DNA of 64,000 nucleotides, taken from NCBI GenBank assembly GCA_035222895.1, contig JAVYIG010002197.1:1-64000 (forward strand), in the 5' to 3' direction. The translations under genes and the position numbers were made by a program. This document shows, piece after piece, positions 49,332 to 60,261 of the stretch; position 1 is the first letter of the stretch; every line of letters begins with the position of its first letter. The stretch is from Strongylocentrotus droebachiensis (taxonomy: Eukaryota > Echinodermata > Echinoidea > Camarodonta > Strongylocentrotidae). The notes beneath the pieces are model-generated. The model was not told where the DNA came from. It did not search any database and worked only from the letters and a program-made list of their open reading frames with translations.

Positions 49332-50101
49332 GATTTATATAGTAAATAATAAAATCAGTTCTGATTTAACTAATTTCTTTAATAGTTTGGTTATGGGAAT
49401 GGTTGTGTTGGGTTTAAGACCTGTAACTGCCGTTCAATACTAATAGTTTTATAGTAATTTGAAATGGGATATGAACTTTGTAACAGAATGTTCTTGTTAT
49501 GAGTTTAGACCTTTTGATACTGAAATAAGGGACATTCTTAAGGCAAAAAGTCACTGGCAGGCATCACCAGATACTTACACAATCCCTCTTTTGTTTGGCC
49601 ATGGTTTTTGGGAATACATGTGTGATTGATGGGAGATGAATATCAAATGGAACTTAGTGGCAGAAGGATGTTCAGACATATAATGACCTTTTGTACTAAA
49701 AGGGCATTCTGAAGGTGAATGATGATGTTCTGATACTTACTGTATCCCGCTTGTTAGACCTCTGGAATGCTTGACTGATGAATGAGCTACGAATATAGAA
49801 TGGACTAATGTTTTTTGCTACTACTATTAGTTTTGTCATTACTATTATTGGTTTGAAAGGTCTTATATCACATCCAAAGTTAAGAATTACCTGTAACAGT
49901 TTCAATGTTTATGGTTCACCCATCTCCCTAAAACACAAATTGGCAGACTAAAGTAAGCTGCCAATTTTCTGATCACCAGTAGTTGTTGTTTTGGCAATTT
50001 ACTGCGTCGTATATGTCAGACAGCTGATGTTCATTACTGTAATTGGTTCATTATCGTTATTGTTATTAAATCATGAAATGTTTGTTCTGTTTGTGTTATA
50101 G

Positions 50102-50176
50102 ATGGTGCTTGAATCTACCACGGCAGGCAGAAGAAAGCATATGGGTACCCTGCTGAATGCTTGTCCTTCAACACTG
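50102..50176 (+). CDS. RECK: RECK-like protein, exon 3 (first cysteine knot, C half)
   Basis: A phase-0 exon of exactly 25 codons. It begins MVLESTTAGRRKHMG, continues TLLNACPSTL, and ends at CTG|GTAAGA. Joined after exon 2 it gives 22 residues between the fourth cysteine of the knot and the next cysteine, exactly as in vertebrate RECK, where that cysteine is also followed by Pro-x-Thr. The acceptor is ...gtttgtgttatag|. Only about 60 residues of a protein normally near 970 are in this window; the further knots, Kazal domains and GPI signal must lie downstream of 64000 or in exons I could not detect. Confidence 0.85.
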
Positions 50177-50213
50177 GTAAGAACAAAAAAGCTTATATTG
50201 ATATTAAATCATC

Positions 50214-50524
50214 TGGGGGGTGTTTCATAAAGATCCTAGGTTGAATTTTCTTTAAGTTGGATACTTAAAAATGATGGAAAGCATCTTTTAAGAAATTTGT
50301 AAAAAGTTATTTTAAAAGGCATAAAGTGTGGATTCAAATCATTCATATTTTCTATTATCATTGGAGATTTCATGTTCTTGATGTGGAATTCATGAAAAGT
50401 CTAAAAATACTTGAATTTGTGCTTTTGAATATATTTTATTTTAAGGCTACAAATGGCTCTTCATAATTTTAAAGTCCAAATTAGAGTTAAGTTCGACTTA
50501 GAATCTTTGTGAAACACCTCCCTG
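50214..50524. mobile_element. MITE, 'GGGGGGTGTTTCATAAAGAT' ends
   Basis: The left end GGGGGGTGTTTCATAAAGAT and the reverse complement of the right end AGGGAGGTGTTTCACAAAGA form an imperfect inverted repeat of about 33 bp, continuing through 'CCTAGGTTGAA' / 'TCTAAGTCGAA'. It is 311 bp long and AT-rich inside, with no ORF. It begins only 37 bp after exon 3. The 'GTGTTTCA.AAA' tip resembles the MITE at 41961. Confidence 0.75.
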
Positions 50525-50683
50525 AACTTCGGAGGCAGAAGGGTGTTAACTAATATTCTTTAACAACTTAAGACCAATTATTTATTAAGTCCTGCTGCTC
50601 TAACGTAGAGTTGATGCTCTTCTTGCTCTTAACAGATGGTAATAGACCGGTTTACTTACATATTCAAATATTATGCATACTGT

Positions 50684-51057
50684 TTAAAGGTAAAGACCAG
50701 TAATGGTCATGCGATTGCATTGTGAAAGAAACGTTTTGGAATCGATCAGAAAAGGTTGATAATCTAGCATCTAGCATCTGCAAGGTTCTGGAATCATCAA
50801 AATGATAAGAAATTCGGCCCATTCTTCGTAAAGTTACAAGCACTATACACAGAAAGATGTATATGGGACTACCCTATATCTCTCACAGACCATGAGAGAA
50901 ACAAATTTACCAAATATATGAATTAGTAGGCGGTTTCCCGGCAAATTTGTTATCATCATGTATTAGTCAAAACATATTCTTTCACATGATTGGTAATGAG
51001 AGCTTCCATTTCATCTTTTGAAATTGGGGCGTTTCCAATACTGGTCTTTACCTTTAA
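50684..51057. mobile_element. TTAA-flanked MITE, 'AGGTAAAGACCAGTA' ends, copy 1
   Basis: The ends TTAAAGGTAAAGACCAGTAA and its inverse (tactggtctttacctttaa) form an inverted repeat of about 19 bp bounded by TTAA. It is 374 bp and non-coding. It is about 95% identical to the copy at 54892-55273, so the pair are recent relatives. TTAA borders suggest piggyBac-type mobilisation. Confidence 0.88.
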
Positions 51058-51699
51058 AGGTAGGCGTTACTACTGCAGCTAGAAGGGATTAGACCACACA
51101 GCGAGCCATCGAGGTCACTGTGACAGGTGGCTATCTCATTAACTCAGCTCTCATTTAACATAAGAAAAAGAGGATCATGGGGGATCAACAGGCACCGATT
51201 TGGGAAGTTTTCTATATAGAGGGAGCAAGTAGCTACAAGTAGGACAGTGTGCCTTTAAAGAAAGGTTGTTCTTGACAACCTGGAAACTTGCCCTAGGCTT
51301 GAGAAAAATTGACAAATAATTTGTTATTTAGTTGGATATTTGAGGTGGTCAGGGGATGCTAGTGGAAACAGAGACTGTGAGCTGTATTCCAGCACCACCT
51401 TTTCATTGATTGAGTAATTGAGTATAGGGAAATATGAGAGACTAAATATTTTAAATGTGCAAGAGGGGATAGTGGAAACAGACCCAATGCACTGCTTTCT
51501 AGCACCTCCTCGTGTTTCAGAAGATGATGATGATCGGGTAGAATGAAATGTGCCCAAATTAGAGTATTATCGCTTGAACACCTGGGATAACCCCCTTCAC
51601 TCAATCCTTGATCAGGTGTATTAGGTCCGTCCCAAGTCTGGCTGTATTCTACCCTGTCGCTAACTTCACTTCTGTCCCCTGTCTGTTCCCACTAGGCTG

Positions 51700-52243
51700 C
51701 TGTCGTTTCTTTCCCCTTCTCTCGCTTTCTTTCCCCTTCTCTCGCTTTCTTTCCCCATCTCTTACTTTCTTTCTCTATCTTCTCCATCTCTCTCTCTCTC
51801 TCTTTCCATTTCTCCCCCTGTTCATGGACCTACTGTGTTTATAGTCATACCCTCCCTCTCTTTCTCAATTTCCCTCAAAATCTTTCTTTGACCTCTATCT
51901 CTCTTTTCTTCTCCATCTGTGGCCATACTCATCTCCCTCTTCTCCGGTATCTCCTTTTCTTCTCTCGCCCTCTCTTTTCCCCGTCCCTTCTCCCCTACCT
52001 TCTCCCCTCCTCCCCTCCCTTCTCCCCCCCCCCCCTCTCCCCCTCTCTCCCCTCTCTCCCTCTCTCTCTCCTCTCTTTCCTCTCTCCCCTCTCTCTCCCC
52101 TCTCTCTCCCCTCTCTCTCCCTCTCTCAACCTCCTCCATCTCCTTTTCTTCTCTTCCCCTCTCCTCCTCACCCTCTCCCCTCACCCTCTCCCCCTCACCC
52201 TCTCCCCCTCTCTCTCCCTCTCTCTATCTCTCTCTTTCACATG
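51700..52243. repeat. 540-bp polypyrimidine tract
   Basis: Almost pure C/T on the + strand with CTCTC, CCCCTCTC and CTTTC sub-blocks, a 12-C run (52024-52035), and a short tandem repeat 'ttccccttctctcgctttct' near 51710-51760. The Ser/Leu/Pro-rich ORFs on this strand and the Arg/Glu-rich ones opposite are low-complexity artefacts. Confidence 0.92.
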
Positions 52244-52487
52244 TTGTCTTTCTATATCCTTCCATAGACATCTGTATCCCTTTCTTTGTCACTCTATTCT
52301 TCTTTTCAATTCTGTGTCATTTGTCAATTTCTGTTTCGATTAATGTTACCCCTATCATAGCTCTCTTTATTGACTTTACTTTGAATGTCTATTCATGATT
52401 CAATGTCACTAAAGAATAGGCTTTGTTATCCTTGGTTATGTTTCGTTCTTTCAGAGTGATGTCCCTTTTCTCTTCTCCCCTTCTCCC

Positions 52488-52530
52488 CTTCATCTCGCTA
52501 GTCTGTTCTCGAGGTCATCATCATCACCCC

Positions 52531-52567
<37 letters not shown>

Positions 52568-52915
52568 CTTCTTTCTTCCCTTCTCTTTTTCATTATTATC
52601 CCTTGCTCTCCTTCTCCCCTGTATTCACACTATCTCTACTTTACTCTCTCTCCTTCTCTCCCTCCTCTCCATCTCTCTTTCTCCATTCTCTTGTCCCTTT
52701 TATCTCTATGTTCCCCCTCCTCTCAGTCTCCCCCTTCTTTCTCTTTATCTTTCACTCACTCTCCATATCTCCCTCTTTCCCTTCTCATCTTACCCTCTTG
52801 TGTCTTCTCTTCCTCCTCCTCCTCTTTTCCCTTCTCTCCTCTCCCTTCTCTCTCTCTCTCCCTTCTCTCCATCCTCTTTCCTTTCTCCTCTCCCTCCTCT
52901 CTCTCCCTTCTCCTA
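52488..52915. repeat. second polypyrimidine tract
   Basis: About 430 bp dominated by CT, CCTCTC and TTCTCC words, with a clean (CT)n block around 52541-52567. The 208-codon Ser/Leu-rich ORF across it is a repeat translation. Confidence 0.9.
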
Positions 52916-52999
52916 ATCACATCAGTCTACAGCAATCATCCCATCCCAGGTATTGTCTTTCAGCCCAATCCAGTCTGATCCCAAGCTTAGTCCATTCAT

Positions 53000-54190
53000 G
53001 GTTTCCTGACATAAGACCCACCAGCACAAAGACCCAAGACCATACCTGAGCACACTGGTAGTAGAGCAGAACAGAAATGGGAGGCTCTGAGAAGGATTAT
53101 GTTTGGGGGGAATGTGACTGTCTGGGGATTAGAAAAAATGACAGTTAGATTAAATAAGAATATAACTGTCCCACTCCCTGGCCCTTGCTGGAGCCAATGT
53201 TCATGCAACTGCAGAAGTTGGAGCCCATGTTTAAGCAACTGCAGAAGTAGAGCATACCAAGTCGGGATTACATTGTAAGAAATATCAGGGGATTCAAAAA
53301 TGACAATTAGATTTTAGGAATAATCATAACAGGCCCACTTCGAAGCCATAAGTAGAGAGGGGTTGGTGTTTGGGGATATTGAGTCAGTGAACTGCAGAAG
53401 TAGAGCAAAACCCAGTTCAGACTTTGAATTATTATGGTAGTAGGAAACGTTTGAGAGGGAGAGAGTGACAGAGAGAGAGAGAGATGTGGGGGGGGGGGGG
53501 GTAGTGTTTTCAAATTTCCAATAATCATGACAGTCATCCTCTATGTGCATGTGAGGAAGAATAATGACTTGATTTATAAGGATTATGTGGGATATGATTG
53601 GGGATTATTCCACATGTTGTCAGGGATAAATTTTGGTTCAGTGGTCAGAAGTATGCCTACAAGTACAAACCAAAATTAGACGCCAATGGATTATGTGGTA
53701 CTGGTAGAAAGTATCCGGGGGGTTCAAGAAAAATGTCTGCAACTAACTGCTACCACAATTTGCCCCTAGCTTGGTGTAGAGGGCAAAATGGGGGAGGGGG
53801 GGGGGGGCAATTAGTATATTATGTGCATGAGGTTGGCAAAATGACAAGTTGATTTGGAATTCTTTTGGTAGATAGTGCAGGATTTTGATTCAGCTTTAGC
53901 TGTAGAGCAAAACCAAAAGTTCCAAAACAACTCTGAAGGATTATGTGGCTTGGAATATATAAAGAAAATATGGAATATTTCATTAAAAATACGGTATTCT
54001 AGGCTGTTGATATAGAGGGATTTAGGGAGGGGCGGGGGAAAGGGAGGAAGTGGACCCAATGAGCATGACAGTAAGCACTTTTTTTAATGAAAAGGAAGAA
54101 TAATGAGTACATTTATCAGGATTATGTTGATCTGATCTGATCAGATTGATACATAGTCAGGGTTACAACTGAATGTAGATGCAGATAGAA
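53000..54190. repeat. degenerate repeat series
   Basis: Words such as 'aactgcagaagtagagca', 'aaaatgacaattagatt', 'gattatgtgg' and 'ataatcatgacag' recur at irregular 180-250 bp spacing, suggesting an old, heavily diverged tandem array. Pure G runs occur at 53488-53501 and 53796-53807. Two short near-exact repeats of 'gcaactgcagaagt' lie at about 53206-53247. Confidence 0.4.
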
Positions 54191-54547
54191 CCTATAATCG
54201 CATTATAATGTGAAAAGGTAGAAAAACCAACGGGTAATTTTGTTTTTGTTTTTGTTTATTATAGATTTTATTATAGTATTTTTTTATAGCAATTCTAAAC
54301 AAATATGACCAAACCCAAAATGTTCTTTAACAGCTTCTGCTGTGTGGTATATTCTATTGGCAAGGCAATTTGAGTGTGAATGATCAACTCAAATTAAATG
54401 TTTGAATCGTTAGCTTAGAGACCGAAGAGTGATTCGAACTGTTTTCATCATACAATGAAGTAACTAAATGCCCTTCTTGGTCTCAACAGAAGATATATAG
54501 AGTGTTGCATTAGTAAGTTCTTTCTATATGTTCAATTGTTCTTACAG

Positions 54548-54568
54548 GTTTATGAGTGGAGGTGCTAA
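54548..54568 (+). other. candidate start of RECK exon 4, ending in a stop
   Basis: After a good acceptor (ttcaattgttcttacag) the phase-0 reading is V-Y-E-W-R-C and then TAA. Appended to exon 3 this gives CPSTLVYEWRC, in which W and C fall at exactly the spacing of vertebrate RECK (C-P-x-T-x-V-x-x-W-x-C). The immediate stop means it cannot be the normal exon as it stands. It may be a chance match, a decayed exon copy, or an alternative terminal exon. Confidence 0.25.
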
Positions 54569-54891
54569 ATATTTCATTGATGCCTGTAGCCATTAACAGA
54601 CCCTCACCTAACCTTTAAAATACCCCTTGTTTGCACTGCAAACCAACGCCAATTAGCACTCTTGTGTGTGTACACACAAGGAGTTTACAAACATATTTGC
54701 CATACCAGATATTTTTTGTTCTTCTTGAATTTAGTATTCAAAGTTATATGGAGTAATTTCAAGGGGTACATATTTAGTATTAGGTGAAACATTGTGGCTG
54801 TTTTGATGTGGGAAGTTGTTTTGCTTAAAATTGTCTGATATTAATATGAATTTCTCTGAGGAATCCATTTAAATACACAAACAACACTCAC

Positions 54892-55273
54892 TTAAAGGTA
54901 AAGACCAGTAATGGTCATGCGATTGCATTGTGAAAGAAACGTTGTGGAATCGATCAGAAAAGGTCGATCATCTAGCATCTAGCATCTGCAAGGTTCTGGA
55001 ATCATCAAAATGATAAGAAATTTGGCTCATTCTTTGTAAAGTTACAAGCACTATACACAGAAAGATGTATATGGGACTACCCTATCTCTCTCACCAGACC
55101 ATGACTCATGAGAGAAATAAATTTACCAAATATATGAATTAGTAGGCGGTTTCCCGGCAATTTTTTTATCATCATGTATTAGTCAAAACATATTCTTTCA
55201 CATGATTGGTAATGAGAGCTTCCATTTCATTTTTTGAAATTGGGGCGTTGCCAATACTGGTCTTTACCTTTAA
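54892..55273. mobile_element. TTAA-flanked MITE, 'AGGTAAAGACCAGTA' ends, copy 2
   Basis: 382 bp, near-identical to 50684-51057, with the same TTAA borders and the same inverted ends. Differences are a few substitutions and small insertions (for example in 'ctctcaccagaccatgactc'). Same orientation as copy 1, about 3.8 kb apart within intron 3. Confidence 0.88.
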
Positions 55274-55917
55274 AAAGCATTTCTGAAAGTTTGGTACAAT
55301 GTTACCATTAGCCTGTGAGTTATTGATTATAAAACAGGAATACTCGAAAACAGGAAAGTAAATCAAATCATTTAATTATGTAAATAATAAAGAAATGAAT
55401 GCTTTCAAGAAATATGCTTTTATTACTCTACATAATGAAATAGATGTGTTGAATTGTCATTTGATATTCAAGCAATTGCTTAAGTACACAGAATCGCTTG
55501 AGCATTAGCATTAGGGAAGGAATACCTAGCACAAGATTATTGTACCTGAATGTAACTATTCTCTCCATTTCTTGGTCAATTTAGAAGGATTTGTAGTCGA
55601 GTTGTGTCCGACGGAAGCAGAAATATGTCTTTGCTCCTCAGCGAAGGGCTGCCAAATATTTGATAACAGCTCCACATGAATTCCGTTGGTATTTACAGAC
55701 AGAAATGCCATATTTGCAGACCCAGATGAATTTCTGTAATGTTAGTAGGTGGACAGGTAGAAAATACAGCATTGGGGCATATTTTGAAGATGTTTATAAC
55801 CATACTTTATATTGTAAGGCATGTAGAGGTAAAAATGTCTATAAATGAAAATTTTTGACAAATAGAAATGGCTATTAATCATGCGTTATGAATATGGAAA
55901 TGGTTGAGTGATAGAAA

Positions 55918-56090
55918 CTAGAGCAATTGGGCATATTTTCAGGACTAGTGGCAGATTCACCTATGAAATGGTAACAATAACCCTACTAAACGAAATACAT
56001 GCATGAAGTTCCAATTGACATGGTTATCTATGCATTTTGAATTTTTGATGCACACAATTGATATACACTACAATATACATGAATCTTGTG
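55918..56090. repeat. dispersed repeat, copy 1
   Basis: Shares 'gattcacctatgaaatggta', 'ccctactaaa', 'atggttatc' and 'atatacactaca' with a second copy at about 56636-56760 in the same orientation. Termini are not defined, and it may be part of an unrecognised non-autonomous element. Confidence 0.6.
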
Positions 56091-56635
56091 AAATAGCATT
56101 TCATTTAATTTACTTGCCTATTAAAAAACAAAACTCAAATTTAGGTTCAAATATTAGAGGGGGAGGATGAGGAAACCTTCATTGTTTCATTCATTAAAAC
56201 AAAATAAGATTACACTTTGATTTTCAGCACTCTTTAAACAAGGACCGGGTCAATCGGGCGATCGTTAGTCCCCTGTATGATCAGGCGAGGTCATTTGGAA
56301 TCTAGTCCGCTAATGAAAGCTGAGAAGCCCTCTGGAGGTGTAATGACATTTGTAGGCTAATTATCACAGTGGACGGTTTGTTGATTTTAACAGCTAGTGT
56401 TTGTTTGTTATGAGTAGTAGCAACAGCTCACTACCCACATGCAGCTGGGTCTCACTGTATAGATTGATCAACATTTTCTCTGGCTAGATTTTTGTCGGCT
56501 GGCTGCCAACAAGAAGGTCCTTACTGTCATTGACAATAGATACCTCATACAGCCTTCTTGCAGGAAGATGATAATTTGCTCTAGGTCTTGTTTTGTCAAA
56601 TCTTTAGCAGGGCTGAACATTAACGGGCACTAGGA

Positions 56636-56760
56636 GCAAATGGGCCCCCGGTTCACCTTTGAAATGGTAACAAAAGCCCTACTAAAGAAAAGGAGAAGCT
56701 CCGATAGATATGGTTATCATTGCATTTGATACACAAAATTAATATACACTACAGCAAGGC
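56636..56760. repeat. dispersed repeat, copy 2
   Basis: Related to 55918-56090 (gttcacctttgaaatggtaa, agccctactaaag, atatacactacag). The two copies are about 700 bp apart and shortened relative to each other. Confidence 0.6.
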
Positions 56761-57504
56761 TCATCACCAACAGGCACCAGGGGACATATTGGCCTTTGAT
56801 TTTCGAACTCTGGACTCCAAAATTTAGAAATGTTAACACATTTCAGTCTGGATTACCAACAAAGACTATGCATAACCCTAACCCTAAACCTTACCTAATA
56901 TCTATTATCGAATGGTAACCCATTGCAAGCTTGTATATCTTTGACAAGATAAGCCTGGAGCAAAAGTCAGTAGAATGACTTTGGGATCCCCATTCTATTT
57001 CACTCATCTTATCATATTGTTCAGTGTGAAGAGCAGTGACTGTGACCAGTGGCATAGAGAGGGCCGTCCCCTGGTATTATTGCGAGAGGGGGCTACCTGG
57101 ACTGGAGGGGGCTACCGGTCTTTCTTTTCTGGGTGAAAGAAATACATCTTTGAATTAACAAGGCCACTGATTTGGGGAGGGGTATGGGAGGGTTTCCTTC
57201 AATCTTTCCCTCATCCCCCCTCCCTCTCCTTTCCTTTCTCTTTTTCTTTCTCTTTCATTTTTCTGTTCATTGATTTTTGTTTGGGGAGGGGGGGGGGTGG
57301 ACATTAGCCCCTATGTGCTCTCCTGTAGCTACACCCACTAACTGTGATATTGAGCTGAGTGTGTTTAGAGTTGTTGTCTTGGCCTTGGAACAGTCATGTT
57401 GAACAGGCAGTAAATTAAGGCCTTACCACTTCACATTATTAAAGGTCATCATGTGAAATAACAGTTTCCTTGTTTGAAGTACCTGAAGAGGGTCACTCTT
57501 ATCC

Positions 57505-57582
57505 CCCTCTCTCTCTTTTGCTCTTTCTCTATATTCTTTCTCCCATCTCCCGCCTCTCTCTCTCTCCCTTTCCCAGGTCCCA

Positions 57583-57632
<50 letters not shown>
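57505..57632. repeat. CT-rich tract with (CT)n
   Basis: Polypyrimidine sequence ending in a clean (CT)n of about 40 bp at 57590-57632. Confidence 0.93.
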
Positions 57633-57636
<4 letters not shown>

Positions 57637-58049
57637 CTCTTACCACTATTACTACTTCTACCTCTAGCCCCCTCCCTCATTGAGGTCAGGGGGCATTAGC
57701 CTAGTTTTAGCCTGGTATTATTGTGTTGAGCTAGTACAAAATGTTTTTAACGTTTTACAAGATAGAAAACAGACAAAATTGTCACTGCATAAAGTAATCT
57801 GTTTGTTAGGGGTGGGGGGGGGGGGGGTGGGGAGGTGTCCCACTGCTTTGGTGATTTTCACAGGAATAATATTCTGAAGCACGCACTGCTATTATGCACT
57901 CATTAATCATATCTTATTGTCACAGAGAGCTAGAAGGGCTTCAAGTCATATAATTTTAAAGCAGAATTTACGATATGATAGATAATAGTCATTAACAGCC
58001 ATATATCTTATTTATGCCTTAGTCCCTTCATGTAAGTTGCGTGCAAGTT

Positions 58050-58505
58050 CTAGGGAGAGAGAGAGAAAGAGAGAGGTGAGCTTAGGTTAAAGAGAGAGGG
58101 ACAGAGGAAAAAAAAAGGTGAGAAATTGAGCGAGGGAGAGAGAAGGAGACAGGGAGAGAGGGAGAGAGAGAGAGAGAGAGAAAGAGAAGGGAAGGTAAGC
58201 TGACACTTGTGACAGAGAGAGCAGAGAAGAGAAGACTAAAAGCAAGAAATAGAAAGAGGGGGAGAGATAATGGATCAAGAGGGAGAGAGAGAGTGAGAGA
58301 GGTAGAGGGGAGAACAGAGAGAGAGAGAGAGAAAAATAGTGGGAGAGGTGGAGGGGAGAACAGATACAGAGAGAGAGAGAGAAAGAGTGGGAGAGGTGGA
58401 GGGGAGAACAGAGAGAGAGAGAGAAAGAGTGGGAGAGGTGGAGGGGAGAACAGATACAGAGAGAGAGAGAGAAAGAGTGGGAGAGGTGGAGGGGAGAACA
58501 GATAC

Positions 58506-58539
<34 letters not shown>

Positions 58540-58600
58540 TGGGAGAGGTGGAGGGGAGAACAGATACAGAGAGAGAGAGAGAGAAAGAGCGAGAGGGAGA
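58050..58600. repeat. GA tract and 'GTGGGAGAGGTGGAGGGGAG' minisatellite
   Basis: After an irregular GA-rich tract (58050-58330), five units of 'gtgggagaggtggaggggag' + 'aacagatacaga' + (GA)n follow at about 58339, 58387, 58429, 58477 and 58539. Unit length is about 42-62 bp depending on the GA block. Arg/Glu-rich ORFs are repeat translations. Confidence 0.9.
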
Positions 58601-59767
58601 GAGCCATCAACTTAGCCGAATGATTAATGTCCATACAGAGCAATCACTAATGTAAAGTAGAGTGCCATAACAACAAGGCCAGTTGACAAATAGCTCACTC
58701 ATTATTGATTTATGTGTACATGTAGTGGGTATTTCATCCCCCATCCACTTACACAGCTTTCTCCCTCACACTGGAGGCTATGGGGTAACACTTAATACCC
58801 CCCCCCCCCCCCCATGTAATGTCTAGCTAGACCCAGTCAAATTGAATCTTGTCTCTGGGTATACATAAAATGAGAAGGGGGGGAGCTCCAATGATATTTG
58901 TTATTTTTAATTCTGTATATATGGCCCCCTCACATTAAAATCCTAAAGGGCCTATTTCAACACAATGTATTTCAACAACATTTCACCTGTCTGTGCATTG
59001 TTTATGGAGGTTCATGGCAAGTTGAAATAAATCTTGTTACTTTTTGTTGAGGGTTTGTCAGATTCATGAATATTTTATTTCTCCTAAAAATATCAAATAC
59101 CACCCCCTCCCACTTCACAAAACAAAGGAAAGAAAACGAAGGTGGGCTGGAAAAAAGGGGAGTGTAAGGGCTGCAAAAAAACAAGGAATAAATTTTACTT
59201 GTACTTAAATTTGTATGCTCTTTCATCATTTCATTTATTTCAATTCTTGTATTGACTCTTATCAGTCTTTGCCGCTCTGTTTGAATTATCTTTTCTCCAT
59301 CATCATAATGGATACTGAAATTTGCATTCTATTTGACTCCTACAAACCGATTTATTGTCAAACACTCTTTGTTTTTGAAGAAATCCGGTTGCAGTCGCTT
59401 ACTGAGTCAATACATGCATGAGATTATCTATCATCCCCATATCTACATCTGTTTCTGGACCCATCTGCCTTTTCTTTTTCTCTCTCCATTCCTAGATCTA
59501 GAGAACATCTTTGTCCCAACATCCTGTTCAGTTACCACCCCCACCACACCCGCTCTCCCTCTCTCCATGTTTGTATAAGAGTCCCCCATGGATACATTGT
59601 CGCTATCATTTGCACATTTTCATGTTCTTCCCTGTACTTTCTTTATTCCCTGTCTCCCATTTTTATTTTGTCTGTGTCCTTCTTTCTTTCTCCCTCCTTG
59701 CTTTAAAAAAATACTATTGTAATACTGAAGAGGGGCACATGGTTTTGAATGGGTCCCAGATATATTT

Positions 59768-59804
59768 CTTGCCTCCCCCCTCATCACAGTTATCATCTGG
59801 TCAT

Positions 59805-59857
<53 letters not shown>

Positions 59858-59981
59858 CTCTCTTTTATTTATTTTTTTCTCCTTTTGTATGTCCCATCTC
59901 TCTCTATCCAGCTTACACTTTTCCTTTGTACATTACTCTCCTCTCTCATCACATTTATCATCTGGTCACGCTCTACTTTCA

Positions 59982-60015
<34 letters not shown>

Positions 60016-60170
60016 CTCTTATCTTTTCTTCTTTTTCCTCTTTATCTATTTATTTCTCCTTCCATATGTCCCATCTCTTTCTCTCTCTACCCAGCCTTCA
60101 CTTTCCCATCTACATTACTCTGCTCCTCCCCCTCATCACATTTATCATCTGGTCATGCTCTACTTACTAG
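59768..60170. repeat. tandem repeat, about 185-bp unit, with (CT)n inside
   Basis: 'ctcatcaca.ttatcatctg' + 'gtca.gctct' occurs near 59780, 59945 and 60131. Each of the first two is followed by a (CT)n block, 'tatgtcccatctct', 'acccagc(c)tt' and 'acattactct'. Variation is mainly in CT length. Ser/Leu-rich ORFs are artefacts. Confidence 0.85.
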
Positions 60171-60261
60171 CCCGCTCTGCCTGCTCTGCCCTGCCCCCAC
60201 CTCATCATGATTGCTGACAACCTTTCATAAATCTTCAACCAACTAATGATTATGATCCACT

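Larger units (their letters stand above)
42956..49376 (+). mobile_element. DIRS retrotransposon B, looks whole
   Basis: A 6.4-kb DIRS-group element inserted on the + strand in intron 2, ending about 725 bp before exon 3. It has two identical inverted terminal repeats, a gag-like ORF, an RT/RNase H ORF, a tyrosine recombinase ORF that overlaps it in another frame, and an internal complementary region that reproduces the joined tips. No obvious break is seen in the three frames, so it looks whole and young. Base use in the ORFs is much more GC-rich than the host introns. Whether it is active cannot be told from sequence. Confidence 0.92.
15745..50101 (+). other. RECK: intron 2 of RECK-like gene (34.4 kb)
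   Basis: Runs from GTGAGA at 15745 to the acceptor ...ttctgtttgtgttatag ending at 50101. It carries both DIRS retrotransposons, several TIR elements and many simple repeats, together roughly half its length. Stretches without listed features (16030-19380, 19500-21300, 21350-22300, 22390-27230, 33690-34650, 35500-37360, 39490-41960 and 49380-50100) are AT-rich, unique-looking DNA with no exon or RNA gene I can support. Local CpG-richer islands occur near 21110-21190, 22980-23530 and 25170-25500. Confidence 0.75.

Noticed and set aside
51822-53049. Several 80-208 codon Ser/Leu/Pro-rich or Arg/Glu-rich ORFs
   Set aside because: Pure polypyrimidine/polypurine translations with no domain, unlike the exon-intron style of the host gene.
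55585-55671. Cys-containing frame after a possible acceptor (ELCPTEAEICLCSSAKGC)
   Set aside because: The cysteine pattern does not fit a RECK knot, the phase is wrong for exon 3, and a stop follows soon.
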